A DNA stretch of 64,000 nt from Geodermatophilus sp. DSM 45219 (lineage in GTDB: Bacteria; Actinomycetota; Actinomycetes; Mycobacteriales; Geodermatophilaceae). Under the pieces are notes generated by a model. The model worked only from the letters and a program-made list of their open reading frames with translations. It did no database searches and had not been told where the DNA came from. The stretch covers positions 124,001-188,000 of the forward strand of contig NZ_FNIQ01000008.1 in assembly GCF_900104025.1 (NCBI RefSeq), in the 5' to 3' direction. The position numbers and the translations under genes are program-made. Shown one piece after another: positions 57,734 to 64,000 of this stretch (positions within the stretch are counted from its first letter, which is position 1; each line of letters begins with the position of its first letter).

Positions 57734-58050
57734 GCACCGAGGACCTGGAGAAGTACGAGACCGAGATGGAGCTGCAGCTCTATCGCGAGTACCGGGACAT
57801 CGTCCGGCAGTTCACCTACGTGGTGGAGACCGAGCGGCGCTTCTACCTCGCCAACTCCGTGGACCTGCAGGTCCGTGAGGCGGCCGGCGAGGTGTACTTC
57901 GAGCTCAAGCTCTCCGACGCCTGGGTCTGGGACATGTACCGGCCGGCCCGGTTCGTGCGCAACGTGCGCGTGCTGACGTTCAAGGACGTCAACGTCGAGG
58001 AGCTGGACAAGCCCGACCTCGAGCTGCCCGACGGTCCCCGGCTGACCTGA
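57730..58050 (+). CDS. DUF2469 family protein
   Basis: A 106-residue acidic protein, SAM-independent and without known domains other than DUF2469: DLEKYETEMELQLYREYRDI, VETERRFYLANSVDLQVREA, VWDMYRPARFVRNVRVLTFK. It is found only in actinomycetes and always follows rnhB (Rv2901c). Function not established. ATG 57730 overlaps rnhB by 4 bases. Confidence 0.9.
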   Translation: MSTEDLEKYETEMELQLYREYRDIVRQFTYVVETERRFYLANSVDLQVREAAGEVYFELKLSDAWVWDMYRPARFVRNVRVLTFKDVNVEELDKPDLELPDGPRLT

Positions 58051-58181
58051 TCCGCGCGTCACGGGCCTGAGGCTGGCCCGACCCGGCGACGTCCCGGGCG
58101 CCGGCGTCCACAGGGCCCGGCGCCGTCCACAGATCGTCCGCGAGGCCGTCCCGGTACGTACCGGCCGGTGATGGTCGGCCG

Positions 58182-58541
58182 GTGCGAACGACATCGGACC
58201 TCGGCGCCCACGGTGAGCGCATCGCCGCCGCCTACCTGACCGACAACGGGCTGCGCGTGCTCGACCGGAACTGGCGCTGCCGCGACGGCGAGCTGGACAT
58301 CGTGGCCCGCGACGGCGACGCGCTGGTCTTCTGCGAGGTCAAGACCCGGCGTGCGGTCGGGTTCGGCCACCCCGTCGAGGCGGTCGGGTACGTCAAGCAA
58401 CGGCGGCTGCGGACCCTGGCGCAGCGCTGGCTCGCCGCCCACGACGAGCACGCCCGCGAGCTGCGCTTCGACGTCGTCGGCGTGCTGGTGCGCGGCGAGG
58501 GCCCCGCGCTGGTCACCCACCTGCGGGCGGCGTTCTCGTGA
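58182..58541 (+). CDS. YraN (UPF0102) family putative endonuclease
   Basis: A 119-residue member of the restriction-endonuclease-fold family UPF0102. NWRCRDGELDIVARDGDALV and FCEVKTRRAVGFGHP give the E...D...E-x-K active-site pattern. Often assumed to act in DNA processing. It directly precedes the comM-like and dprA genes, forming the yraN-yifB-dprA cluster. Start GTG 58182. Confidence 0.88.
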   Translation: MRTTSDLGAHGERIAAAYLTDNGLRVLDRNWRCRDGELDIVARDGDALVFCEVKTRRAVGFGHPVEAVGYVKQRRLRTLAQRWLAAHDEHARELRFDVVGVLVRGEGPALVTHLRAAFS

Positions 58542-60058
58542 CGCTGGCGCGGACCTGGTCGGTCGGCCTGGCCGGGGTGCACGGGGCGATGGTCGACGTC
58601 GAGGTGGACCTGTCCGCCGGGGTGCCCGGTGTGGTGCTCGTCGGGCTGCCCGACGCCGTCGTCCGCCAGTCGGTCGACCGCGTGCGGGCAGCCGTGGTCA
58701 ACGCCGGTGGGAGGTGGCCGCTGCGGCGGATCACCATCGGGCTGTCCCCGGCGTCGATGCCCAAGCAGGGGAGCGGCTTCGACCTGGCCCTGGCCGCCGC
58801 GGTGCTCGCGGCCGACGGCGCGGTCCCCGCCGACGCGGTGGCCGGGCTGGTCTTCCTCGGGGAGCTGGGGCTCGACGGGACGGTGCGCGCCGTCCGCGGC
58901 GTGCTGCCCGCCGTGCTCGCCGCCGCCCGGGCCGGTCACCGCACCGTCGTGGTGCCGGCGGGCAACGCCGGGGAGGCGGCCCTGGTCGAGGACGTCGAGG
59001 TGCTGGCCGCCGGCAGGCTCGCAGAGGTCGTCGCCCATCTGGAGGGGCGCACGCCGCTGCCGCGGCACACCCGGTCGGCCCTGCCGCCGGCGCCGCCCGG
59101 AGCCGACCTGGGCGACGTCGTCGGCCAGCCCATCGGCCGCCGTGCGGTCGAGGTCGCCGCCGCCGGCGGGCACCACCTGTTCCTCACCGGTCCGCCGGGT
59201 GCGGGCAAGACGATGCTGGCCGAGCGCCTGCCGGGCCTGCTGCCCGCGCTGGACGAGCAGGCCGCCCTCGAGGTCACCGCCATCCACTCGGTCGCGGGCA
59301 CGTTGCCGCCGGACTCCCCGCTGGTCACCCGCCCGACGTTCGAGTCCCCGCACCACTCGGCGACGATGGCCGCCCTGGTCGGGGGTGGCTCGGGGCTGAT
59401 CCGCCCCGGCGCACTGTGCCGCGCCCACCGCGGGGTGCTGTTCCTCGACGAGGCGCCGGAGTTCCCCCGCGCGGTGCTCGACACGCTGCGGCAGCCGCTC
59501 GAGCGCGGGTCGGTGACGATCTCGCGCGCCAGTGGCGCGGCCACCTTCCCGTGCCGCGCACAGCTGGTCCTCGCGGCCAACCCCTGCCCGTGCGCCAGCG
59601 CCGCGGGGGACGCCGCCTGCACCTGCAGCCCGCTGGAGCGCCGGCGCTACCGGTCCCGGCTGTCCGGCCCGCTGCTCGACCGGATCGACCTGCGCGTCGA
59701 CCTGCCGGCGGTCACGCGCGCCGCGTGGTTGGAGGCCGGGACGACACCGGAGGCCAGCGCGGTGGTCGCCTCCCGGGTCGCGCAGGCCCGCGCGGCGGCG
59801 GCGGCCCGGCTGGCCGGGACGGGCCTGGACGTCAACAGCCAGGTGCCCGGCCGGTTGCTGCGGGAGCGGTGGTCGCCACCGCGGTCGGCCCTGCGGCTGG
59901 TCGAGCGGGCGCTGGAGCGCGGTGCGCTGTCGGTGCGCGGCTACGACCGCGTGCTGCGGGTGGCCTGGACGCTCGCCGACCTGGCCGGCCGGGCCGTCCC
60001 CGGTCCCGACGACGTCGCCGAGGCACTCGGCCTGCGGCTGCAGCGGGCCGCGGCATGA
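58538..60058 (+). CDS. comM: YifB/ComM family Mg-chelatase-like AAA+ ATPase
   Basis: A 506-residue protein: N-terminal Lon-protease-like fold (ARTWSVGLAGVHGAMVDVEV to GLSPASMPKQGSGFDLALAA) and an AAA+ module with Walker A LTGPPGAGKTMLAERLPGLL and Walker B GVLFLDEAPEFPRAVLDTLR. Zinc-finger-like Cys cluster CPCASAAGDAACTCSPLE. In Gram-negatives ComM is a helicase for branch migration in natural transformation; the role here is inferred. Overlaps yraN and dprA by 4 bases each. Confidence 0.92.
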   Translation: MTLARTWSVGLAGVHGAMVDVEVDLSAGVPGVVLVGLPDAVVRQSVDRVRAAVVNAGGRWPLRRITIGLSPASMPKQGSGFDLALAAAVLAADGAVPADAVAGLVFLGELGLDGTVRAVRGVLPAVLAAARAGHRTVVVPAGNAGEAALVEDVEVLAAGRLAEVVAHLEGRTPLPRHTRSALPPAPPGADLGDVVGQPIGRRAVEVAAAGGHHLFLTGPPGAGKTMLAERLPGLLPALDEQAALEVTAIHSVAGTLPPDSPLVTRPTFESPHHSATMAALVGGGSGLIRPGALCRAHRGVLFLDEAPEFPRAVLDTLRQPLERGSVTISRASGAATFPCRAQLVLAANPCPCASAAGDAACTCSPLERRRYRSRLSGPLLDRIDLRVDLPAVTRAAWLEAGTTPEASAVVASRVAQARAAAAARLAGTGLDVNSQVPGRLLRERWSPPRSALRLVERALERGALSVRGYDRVLRVAWTLADLAGRAVPGPDDVAEALGLRLQRAAA

Positions 60059-61323
60059 GCGCGCTCCCGAGCCTCGACGAGGACATGGAGCAGGGCCTGG
60101 TCGAGGCGGGCGCGCACGACGGTCAGGCCACGCCGGCGGTGCGCCGGGCCCGGGCGTGGCTGAGCCGGGCGGCCGAACCCGGCAGCGTCGCCTTCTGGCG
60201 CTTCGTGGCCGACACCGGACCCGTGGAGGCGGTGCGCCGGCTGCGGTCGGGGCGCGCGTCGGACGCCGTCCGGGCTCTCGCCGGTGTCCGCGCGGAGCAG
60301 GACGCCTCGCTGGAGGACCTGCTGCGGGCCGAGCGCTGCGGCGCGCGCCTGCTGGTGCCCGAGGACGACGAGTGGCCGGCTTCCCTGCTGCACTGCCTCA
60401 CCGTCGCGACGAGCGAGGAGCCCGACGACCCGCGGCACCAGTCGAAGCGGGCGATCGCACCGGTGCCACCGCTCGGGCTGTGGGTCCGCGGCCCGGCCCG
60501 GCTCGACGAGGTGGCCGACCGGTCGGTGGCCGTCGTGGGTGCCCGGGCCTCGACCGCGTACGGGGAGCACGTCGCCGCCGAGCTCGGCCACCAGCTGGGG
60601 GAGCGGGGCTGGACGGTCGTGTCCGGCGGGGCCTTCGGCATCGACGCGGCCGCGCACCGCGGTGCGCTGGCCGCGGACGCCCCGACGGTCGCGGTGCTGG
60701 CCTGCGGCGTCGACCGGGTCTACCCGGCCGCGCACGGTGCGCTGTTCCACCGCATCGCCGAGGCAGGGCTGCTGGTCAGCGAGTGGCCGCCCGGAGCCGC
60801 GCCGCTCAAGCACCGCTTCCTCGTGCGGAACCGGATCATCGCCGCGCTCACCCGCGGCACGGTGGTCGTCGAGGCGGCGGCCCGCTCCGGTGCCCAGGCC
60901 ACCGCGCGGCGGGCGCAGAAGCTGGGCCGGCAGGTGATGGTCGTCCCCGGGCCGGTCACCTCGGCGATGTCGGTGGGCTGCCACGAGCTGCTGCGCGACG
61001 CCGAGCTGGGGGTGGTGCTGGTCGCCGACGCCACGCACGTGGTGGAGGCGGTGGGCAGGCTGGGGGAGGACCTCGCCGACCCTCCGGAGCGTCCCACCAT
61101 CCCGCGCGACGGGCTCTCCGACGTCGCGGTCCGGGTGCTCGACGCCTGCCCGGTCCGCACCGGCGTCAGCCCCGAGCGGCTGGCCCGGGTGGCCGGCTGC
61201 CACGTCCTCGACGTGCTGCGGGTGCTGCCGGTGCTCGAGCTCGCCGACCTGGTCGAGCGGACCGAGGCGGGGTGGCGGCTGGCCCCACCGCCGGAGCCGG
61301 CCACCGCGACGGGGCGGGGGTGA
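60055..61323 (+). CDS. dprA: DNA-processing protein DprA
   Basis: A 422-residue DprA: binds incoming ssDNA and loads RecA. Rossmann core: SVAVVGARASTAYGEHVAAE, WTVVSGGAFGIDAAAHRGAL, VAVLACGVDRVYPAAHGALF and FLVRNRIIAALTRGTVVVEA. The N-terminal about 110 residues are SAM-like; a winged helix (about 350-410) ends it. The start ATG 60055 overlaps comM. Complete uptake machinery is not in the window, so competence is not shown. Confidence 0.95.
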   Translation: MSALPSLDEDMEQGLVEAGAHDGQATPAVRRARAWLSRAAEPGSVAFWRFVADTGPVEAVRRLRSGRASDAVRALAGVRAEQDASLEDLLRAERCGARLLVPEDDEWPASLLHCLTVATSEEPDDPRHQSKRAIAPVPPLGLWVRGPARLDEVADRSVAVVGARASTAYGEHVAAELGHQLGERGWTVVSGGAFGIDAAAHRGALAADAPTVAVLACGVDRVYPAAHGALFHRIAEAGLLVSEWPPGAAPLKHRFLVRNRIIAALTRGTVVVEAAARSGAQATARRAQKLGRQVMVVPGPVTSAMSVGCHELLRDAELGVVLVADATHVVEAVGRLGEDLADPPERPTIPRDGLSDVAVRVLDACPVRTGVSPERLARVAGCHVLDVLRVLPVLELADLVERTEAGWRLAPPPEPATATGRG

Positions 61324-61406
61324 CGGCAGGGGAGGGAACGGCGTGAGGGGACGCCGGGTCGGCGCTTCGGCTTGACCCGCGGGGGGCGGCGTCCGACCGT
61401 TTCCGG

Positions 61407-62342
61407 GTGACCCCCCGCACCGCCGACGCGCGCGCCGCGCTGCCGCCGGTGCTGGCGGAGGCGCTGACCGGCTACGAGGAGCACCTGCGCACCCAGCGCG
61501 ACCTGTCCGCGCACACGCTGCGCGCCTACGTCGGCGACGCGGTCTGGCTGCTCGACCACCTGGCCCGGCGCGGCGGGACACGGGTGGACGAGCTGGACCT
61601 GGCGACGCTGCGCAGCTGGCTGGCCCAGGGCCGCACCCGGGGCGCGGGCCGGGCGACCACGGCCCGCCGTGCGGCCGCCGCCCGCTCGTTCACGGGCTGG
61701 CTGCGCCGGGCCGGGCTGACCCCGGAGGACGTCGGCCTGCGGCTGGTCAGCCCCAAGGCGCAGCGGACGCTCCCGGACGTGCTCGCACCCGACCAGGCGC
61801 GGACCGTCGTGGAGTCCGCGGCCGGCGCCGAGGAGCCGGTCGGCCTGCGCGACGCCGTGGTGCTCGAGCTGCTCTACGCCAGCGGCGTCCGGGTCAGCGA
61901 GCTCGTGGGGCTCGACGTGGACGACGTCGACCGCGGCCGCCGCCTGCTGCGCGTGCTCGGCAAGGGGCGCAAGGAGCGCAGCGTGCCCTACGGCGCCCCG
62001 GCCGAGCGGGCGCTCGACGCCTGGCTGACCCGCGGCCGGCCGGCGCTGGCCACCGACCGCTCCGGCCCCGCGCTGCTGCTCGGTCTGCGCGGCGGCCGCC
62101 TGGACGCCCGCGAGGTCCGCCGCACCGTCCACGCGGCCGTGGCCGCCGCACCCGGCGCTCCGGACATCGGTCCGCACGGCCTGCGGCACTCCGCGGCCAC
62201 GCACGTGCTGGAGGGCGGCGCGGACCTGCGCTCGGTGCAGGAGCTGCTGGGGCACGCCAGCCTCGCCACCACCCAGATCTACACGCACGTCACCGTCGAG
62301 CGGCTCCGTGCCGTCCACGCGCAAGCGCACCCGCGCGCCTGA
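61407..62342 (+). CDS. xerC: Tyrosine recombinase XerC
   Basis: Resolves chromosome dimers at dif (311 residues). The N-terminal SAM-like domain runs to about 115; catalytic residues are visible: Arg in [13 protein letters not shown], Lys in [12 protein letters not shown], His-x-x-Arg in [17 protein letters not shown], and His plus Tyr nucleophile in [19 protein letters not shown] 61407, 83 bases after dprA, with a small CGGGTC/GACCCG hairpin in the gap. The partner xerD is not here. Confidence 0.93.
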   Translation: MTPRTADARAALPPVLAEALTGYEEHLRTQRDLSAHTLRAYVGDAVWLLDHLARRGGTRVDELDLATLRSWLAQGRTRGAGRATTARRAAAARSFTGWLRRAGLTPEDVGLRLVSPKAQRTLPDVLAPDQARTVVESAAGAEEPVGLRDAVVLELLYASGVRVSELVGLDVDDVDRGRRLLRVLGKGRKERSVPYGAPAERALDAWLTRGRPALATDRSGPALLLGLRGGRLDAREVRRTVHAAVAAAPGAPDIGPHGLRHSAATHVLEGGADLRSVQELLGHASLATTQIYTHVTVERLRAVHAQAHPRA

Positions 62343-62356
62343 GAGGACCGCCGCCC

Positions 62357-63259
62357 GTGGATGAGACAGTTGGCCTGCGCGCCACCGGATCGCGCACCAC
62401 CACCGTGCCCACCCCGAGGACACCCGCCAGGGGCCTCCGACAGTCGGGAGCGCAGACCGTGACCGAGGCCGCCATCCACCGGCTCGACGAGACCCCGGAC
62501 GACGCCGACGCCGCGCTGTCCGAGCTGTGGGCCGCGTACGTCGCCGACCGGGCGCCCGAGCTGCGCGACCGGCTGATCCTGCACTACGCGCCGCTGGTCA
62601 AGTTCGTCGCCGGTCGCGTCGGCAGCGGCCTGCCCGCGCACGTCGAGCAGGCCGACCTGGTCTCCTACGGCACCTTCGGCCTCATCGACGCCATCACCCG
62701 CTACCAGCCCTCGCGCGAGGTCAAGTTCGAGAGCTACGCGATGGCCCGCATCCGCGGCGCGATCATCGACGAGCTGCGCAGCACCGACTGGATCCCGCGG
62801 TCGGTCCGGATGAAGGCCCGCCAGTTCGAGCGCACGGTCGCCACCCTCGAGAGCCGGCTGCAGCGCAGCCCCACCGAGGAGGAGGTGGCCGCCGAGATGG
62901 ACATGGACGTCGAGGACGTCCGCAAGTTCCTCGGCCAGCTCTCCCTGGTCAACGTCGTCGCCCTCGACGAGCTGCTCTCCGACGATGAGGGCGGCGCCCC
63001 CCGCCTGGTCGACACGCTGCAGGACACCAGCGCGCTGGACCCGCAGGCGATGGCCGAGCACGGCGAGGCCCGACAGTTGCTGGCCCGCGCGGTGGAGCAG
63101 CTGCCCGAGCGGGAGAAGGTCGTGGTCAGCCTCTACTACTTCGAGGGCCTGACCCTGGCCGACATCGGCCGCGTCCTCGGGGTCACCGAGAGCCGGATCT
63201 GCCAGCTGCACACCAAGGCCGTGCTGCACCTGCGGACCAAGCTCGCCGACATCGCGTGA
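62357..63259 (+). CDS. whiG: RNA polymerase sigma factor, WhiG/FliA family
   Basis: A 300-residue sigma-28-type factor. Region 2: [40 protein letters not shown] and [20 protein letters not shown]; region 3: [20 protein letters not shown]; region 4: [20 protein letters not shown] then [20 protein letters not shown]. In Streptomyces WhiG drives sporulation; in motile actinomycetes the orthologue directs flagellar genes. GTG 62357 has GAGGAC 8 bases upstream; GTG 62459 would drop about 34 low-complexity residues. No anti-sigma gene is adjacent. Confidence 0.92.
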   Translation: MDETVGLRATGSRTTTVPTPRTPARGLRQSGAQTVTEAAIHRLDETPDDADAALSELWAAYVADRAPELRDRLILHYAPLVKFVAGRVGSGLPAHVEQADLVSYGTFGLIDAITRYQPSREVKFESYAMARIRGAIIDELRSTDWIPRSVRMKARQFERTVATLESRLQRSPTEEEVAAEMDMDVEDVRKFLGQLSLVNVVALDELLSDDEGGAPRLVDTLQDTSALDPQAMAEHGEARQLLARAVEQLPEREKVVVSLYYFEGLTLADIGRVLGVTESRICQLHTKAVLHLRTKLADIA

Positions 63260-63270
63260 CGACAGCTCTG

Positions 63271-63311
63271 GGAGCACCGCAGCGAGGAACGAGCGAGGCA
63301 CGGACCGGAGC
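63271..63311. repeat. Dispersed GC-rich repeat fragment, copy 2
   Basis: Reverse complement of the copy at 37091-37125, identical over 21 bases (63278-63298). Located 11 bases after the whiG stop and before the convergent M23 gene. Confidence 0.6.
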
Positions 63312-63359
63312 GCGGAGTCGGGCCCGGGCCATCGCCTGAGCCGGCGCCTCGTCCAGGCG

Positions 63360-63869
63360 TCAGTACATCGGCAGCAGCCGGACCGCGGGCGGCTCGAGCA
63401 GGGACAACGGGTCCACGTAGTCCTCGCCGCGGCGCAGCCCCCAGTGCAGGCAGGCCTCCACCGGGCACCCCGCGTGGCCGGCGGCCAGCGTCCCGAGCAC
63501 GGTGCCGCGGGCCACCGGCTGCCCCGCACCGACCACGGCGTCGACCGGCTCGTACGTCGTCCGCAGGCCCCCGGCGTGGTCGACGCTGACGACCGGCCGC
63601 CCGGCGACCATCCCGGCGAAGACCACGACGCCGTCCCCGGCGGCCAGCACCGCCGAGCCGGGTGCACCGGCGAGGTCGACGCCGCGGTGCCCGGCGCCGT
63701 ACCGGTCCGGCGGCGGGTCGAAGGGGCGGGTCACGCCGCCGTCCACCGGCCTGGCCCACAGGGCGGCCGGGACGTCGGCCTCCGGAGCCGGTGCGGCCAC
63801 GGCCGGTCCGGCCGAGGGCAGCAGCGCAGCCGCCACCAGGAGCAGGGGAGCGAGGAGCCGTCGGCGCAC
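63360..63869 (-). CDS. Secreted M23 (LytM) family protein with degenerate catalytic histidines
   Basis: A 169-residue secreted protein with a signal peptide (LLAPLLLVAAALLPSAGPAV then AAPAP). The zinc ligands of the M23 fold remain: H and D in YGAGHRGVDLAG and the last His in ACLHWGLRRGEDYVDP. The two catalytic His of LytM are not present: C replaces the first His of HxH, and Glu follows Tyr in LRTTYEPV where YxH is normal. C in GCPVEAC may form a disulfide. It may bind rather than cut peptidoglycan. Same place as Rv2891 upstream of rpsB. ATG 63869. Confidence 0.85.
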   Translation of the reverse strand: MRRRLLAPLLLVAAALLPSAGPAVAAPAPEADVPAALWARPVDGGVTRPFDPPPDRYGAGHRGVDLAGAPGSAVLAAGDGVVVFAGMVAGRPVVSVDHAGGLRTTYEPVDAVVGAGQPVARGTVLGTLAAGHAGCPVEACLHWGLRRGEDYVDPLSLLEPPAVRLLPMY

Positions 63870-63963
63870 CGGGCGAGCGTGCGGTCACGGGGCGGGCTGT
63901 GGGGTGCCGCACGGCCGTCTGTGGACGGTCCGGCCACTGGGGAGGGCGCCCTGCAGCGGGGCG

Positions 63964-63969
63964 TATGCT
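63964..63969 (+). promoter_or_regulatory. Putative -10 box of the next gene (probably rpsB)
   Basis: TATGCT in GCGTATGCTGACC points rightward at the window's end. In M. tuberculosis rpsB follows an M23-family gene at this point, so this is probably the rpsB-tsf promoter. The gene itself is outside. Confidence 0.5.
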
Positions 63970-64000
63970 GACCGGTGCGACCCGTCTGTGGCGGGTCGAC

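Noticed and set aside
58182-61323. yraN-comM-dprA as a new DNA-uptake or defence island
   Set aside because: This cluster is conserved in most actinomycetes at this location and has no additional accessory genes here.

Overview
The window is very GC-rich (visibly about 70-75% G+C), uses many GTG starts, and is dense with GTGA/ATGA stop-start overlaps. It carries the housekeeping block known from Mycobacterium tuberculosis as roughly Rv2985c to Rv2890c, in the same general order: mutT1-ppk, cofC, gpsA-ddl, thiL, rpmB, DAK2 protein, recG-rsmD-coaD-sepIVA-yceD-rpmF-rnc-mutM-acyP-smc-ftsY, amt-glnK-glnD-ffh, rpsP-khpA-rimM-trmD-rplS-lepB-rnhB-DUF2469-yraN-yifB-dprA-xerC, M23 peptidase, then a promoter probably belonging to rpsB. 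This makes it the chromosome of a high-GC actinomycete. A motile or sporulating family such as Geodermatophilaceae (Blastococcus, Modestobacter, Geodermatophilus) is my inference from the WhiG/FliA sigma factor, a possible phosphatidylcholine synthase and the overall style; no marker here proves the genus.

Layout. 1-4.3 kb: tail of a tricarboxylate-transporter TctA, then leftward mutT1-ppk1 and cofC (polyphosphate, sanitising of nucleotides, F420). 4.4-13.1 kb: lipid and cell-wall precursors (plsC, gpsA, a PLP lyase, a CDP-alcohol transferase, ddl), a lipoprotein, DUF3515, a stand-alone Lrp ligand domain, thiL, a GNAT and a cytidylate-kinase-like protein. 13.1-26.1 kb: rpmB, DAK2, recG, rsmD, coaD, sepIVA, yceD-rpmF-rnc-mutM-acyP and smc. 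26.1-30.3 kb: an accessory segment between smc and the ftsY neighbourhood, with a FAD monooxygenase/TetR divergent pair and decayed LysR, DUF3995 and serine-recombinase genes. 30.3-32.8 kb: PhoD-like phosphatase and an EEP-family hydrolase. 32.9-38 kb: ftsY, a threonine-aldolase-like enzyme, and an ECF nickel/cobalt importer (cbiM, PDGLE protein, cbiQ, cbiO). 38-45.6 kb: the nitrogen operon amtB-glnK-glnD, then ffh and an amidohydrolase. 45.7-51.4 kb: an unknown membrane-anchored protein, proS, and a divergent AraC regulator/molybdopterin oxidoreductase pair. 51.7-64 kb: the rpsP-to-whiG block.

The most useful non-coding signals are these. (1) A family of nested stem-loops begins 2-5 bases after the stop codon of seven genes, nearly always as (A/G)AGGACC, with compensatory changes in the stems; it behaves like a genome-specific terminator or repeat. 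(2) The cbiM-amtB divergent region holds what look like two adjacent Nur (nickel) boxes on the cbiM side and a GlnR (nitrogen) box on the amtB side. (3) rplS and rpsP have structured leaders. (4) A LuxR-family regulator has lost the receiver Asp and Lys and has an unusually A+T-rich upstream region. I found no CRISPR array, toxin-antitoxin or phage-defence module, and no complete insertion sequence. The window is mainly conserved core genome, so I do not claim a new multi-gene system.
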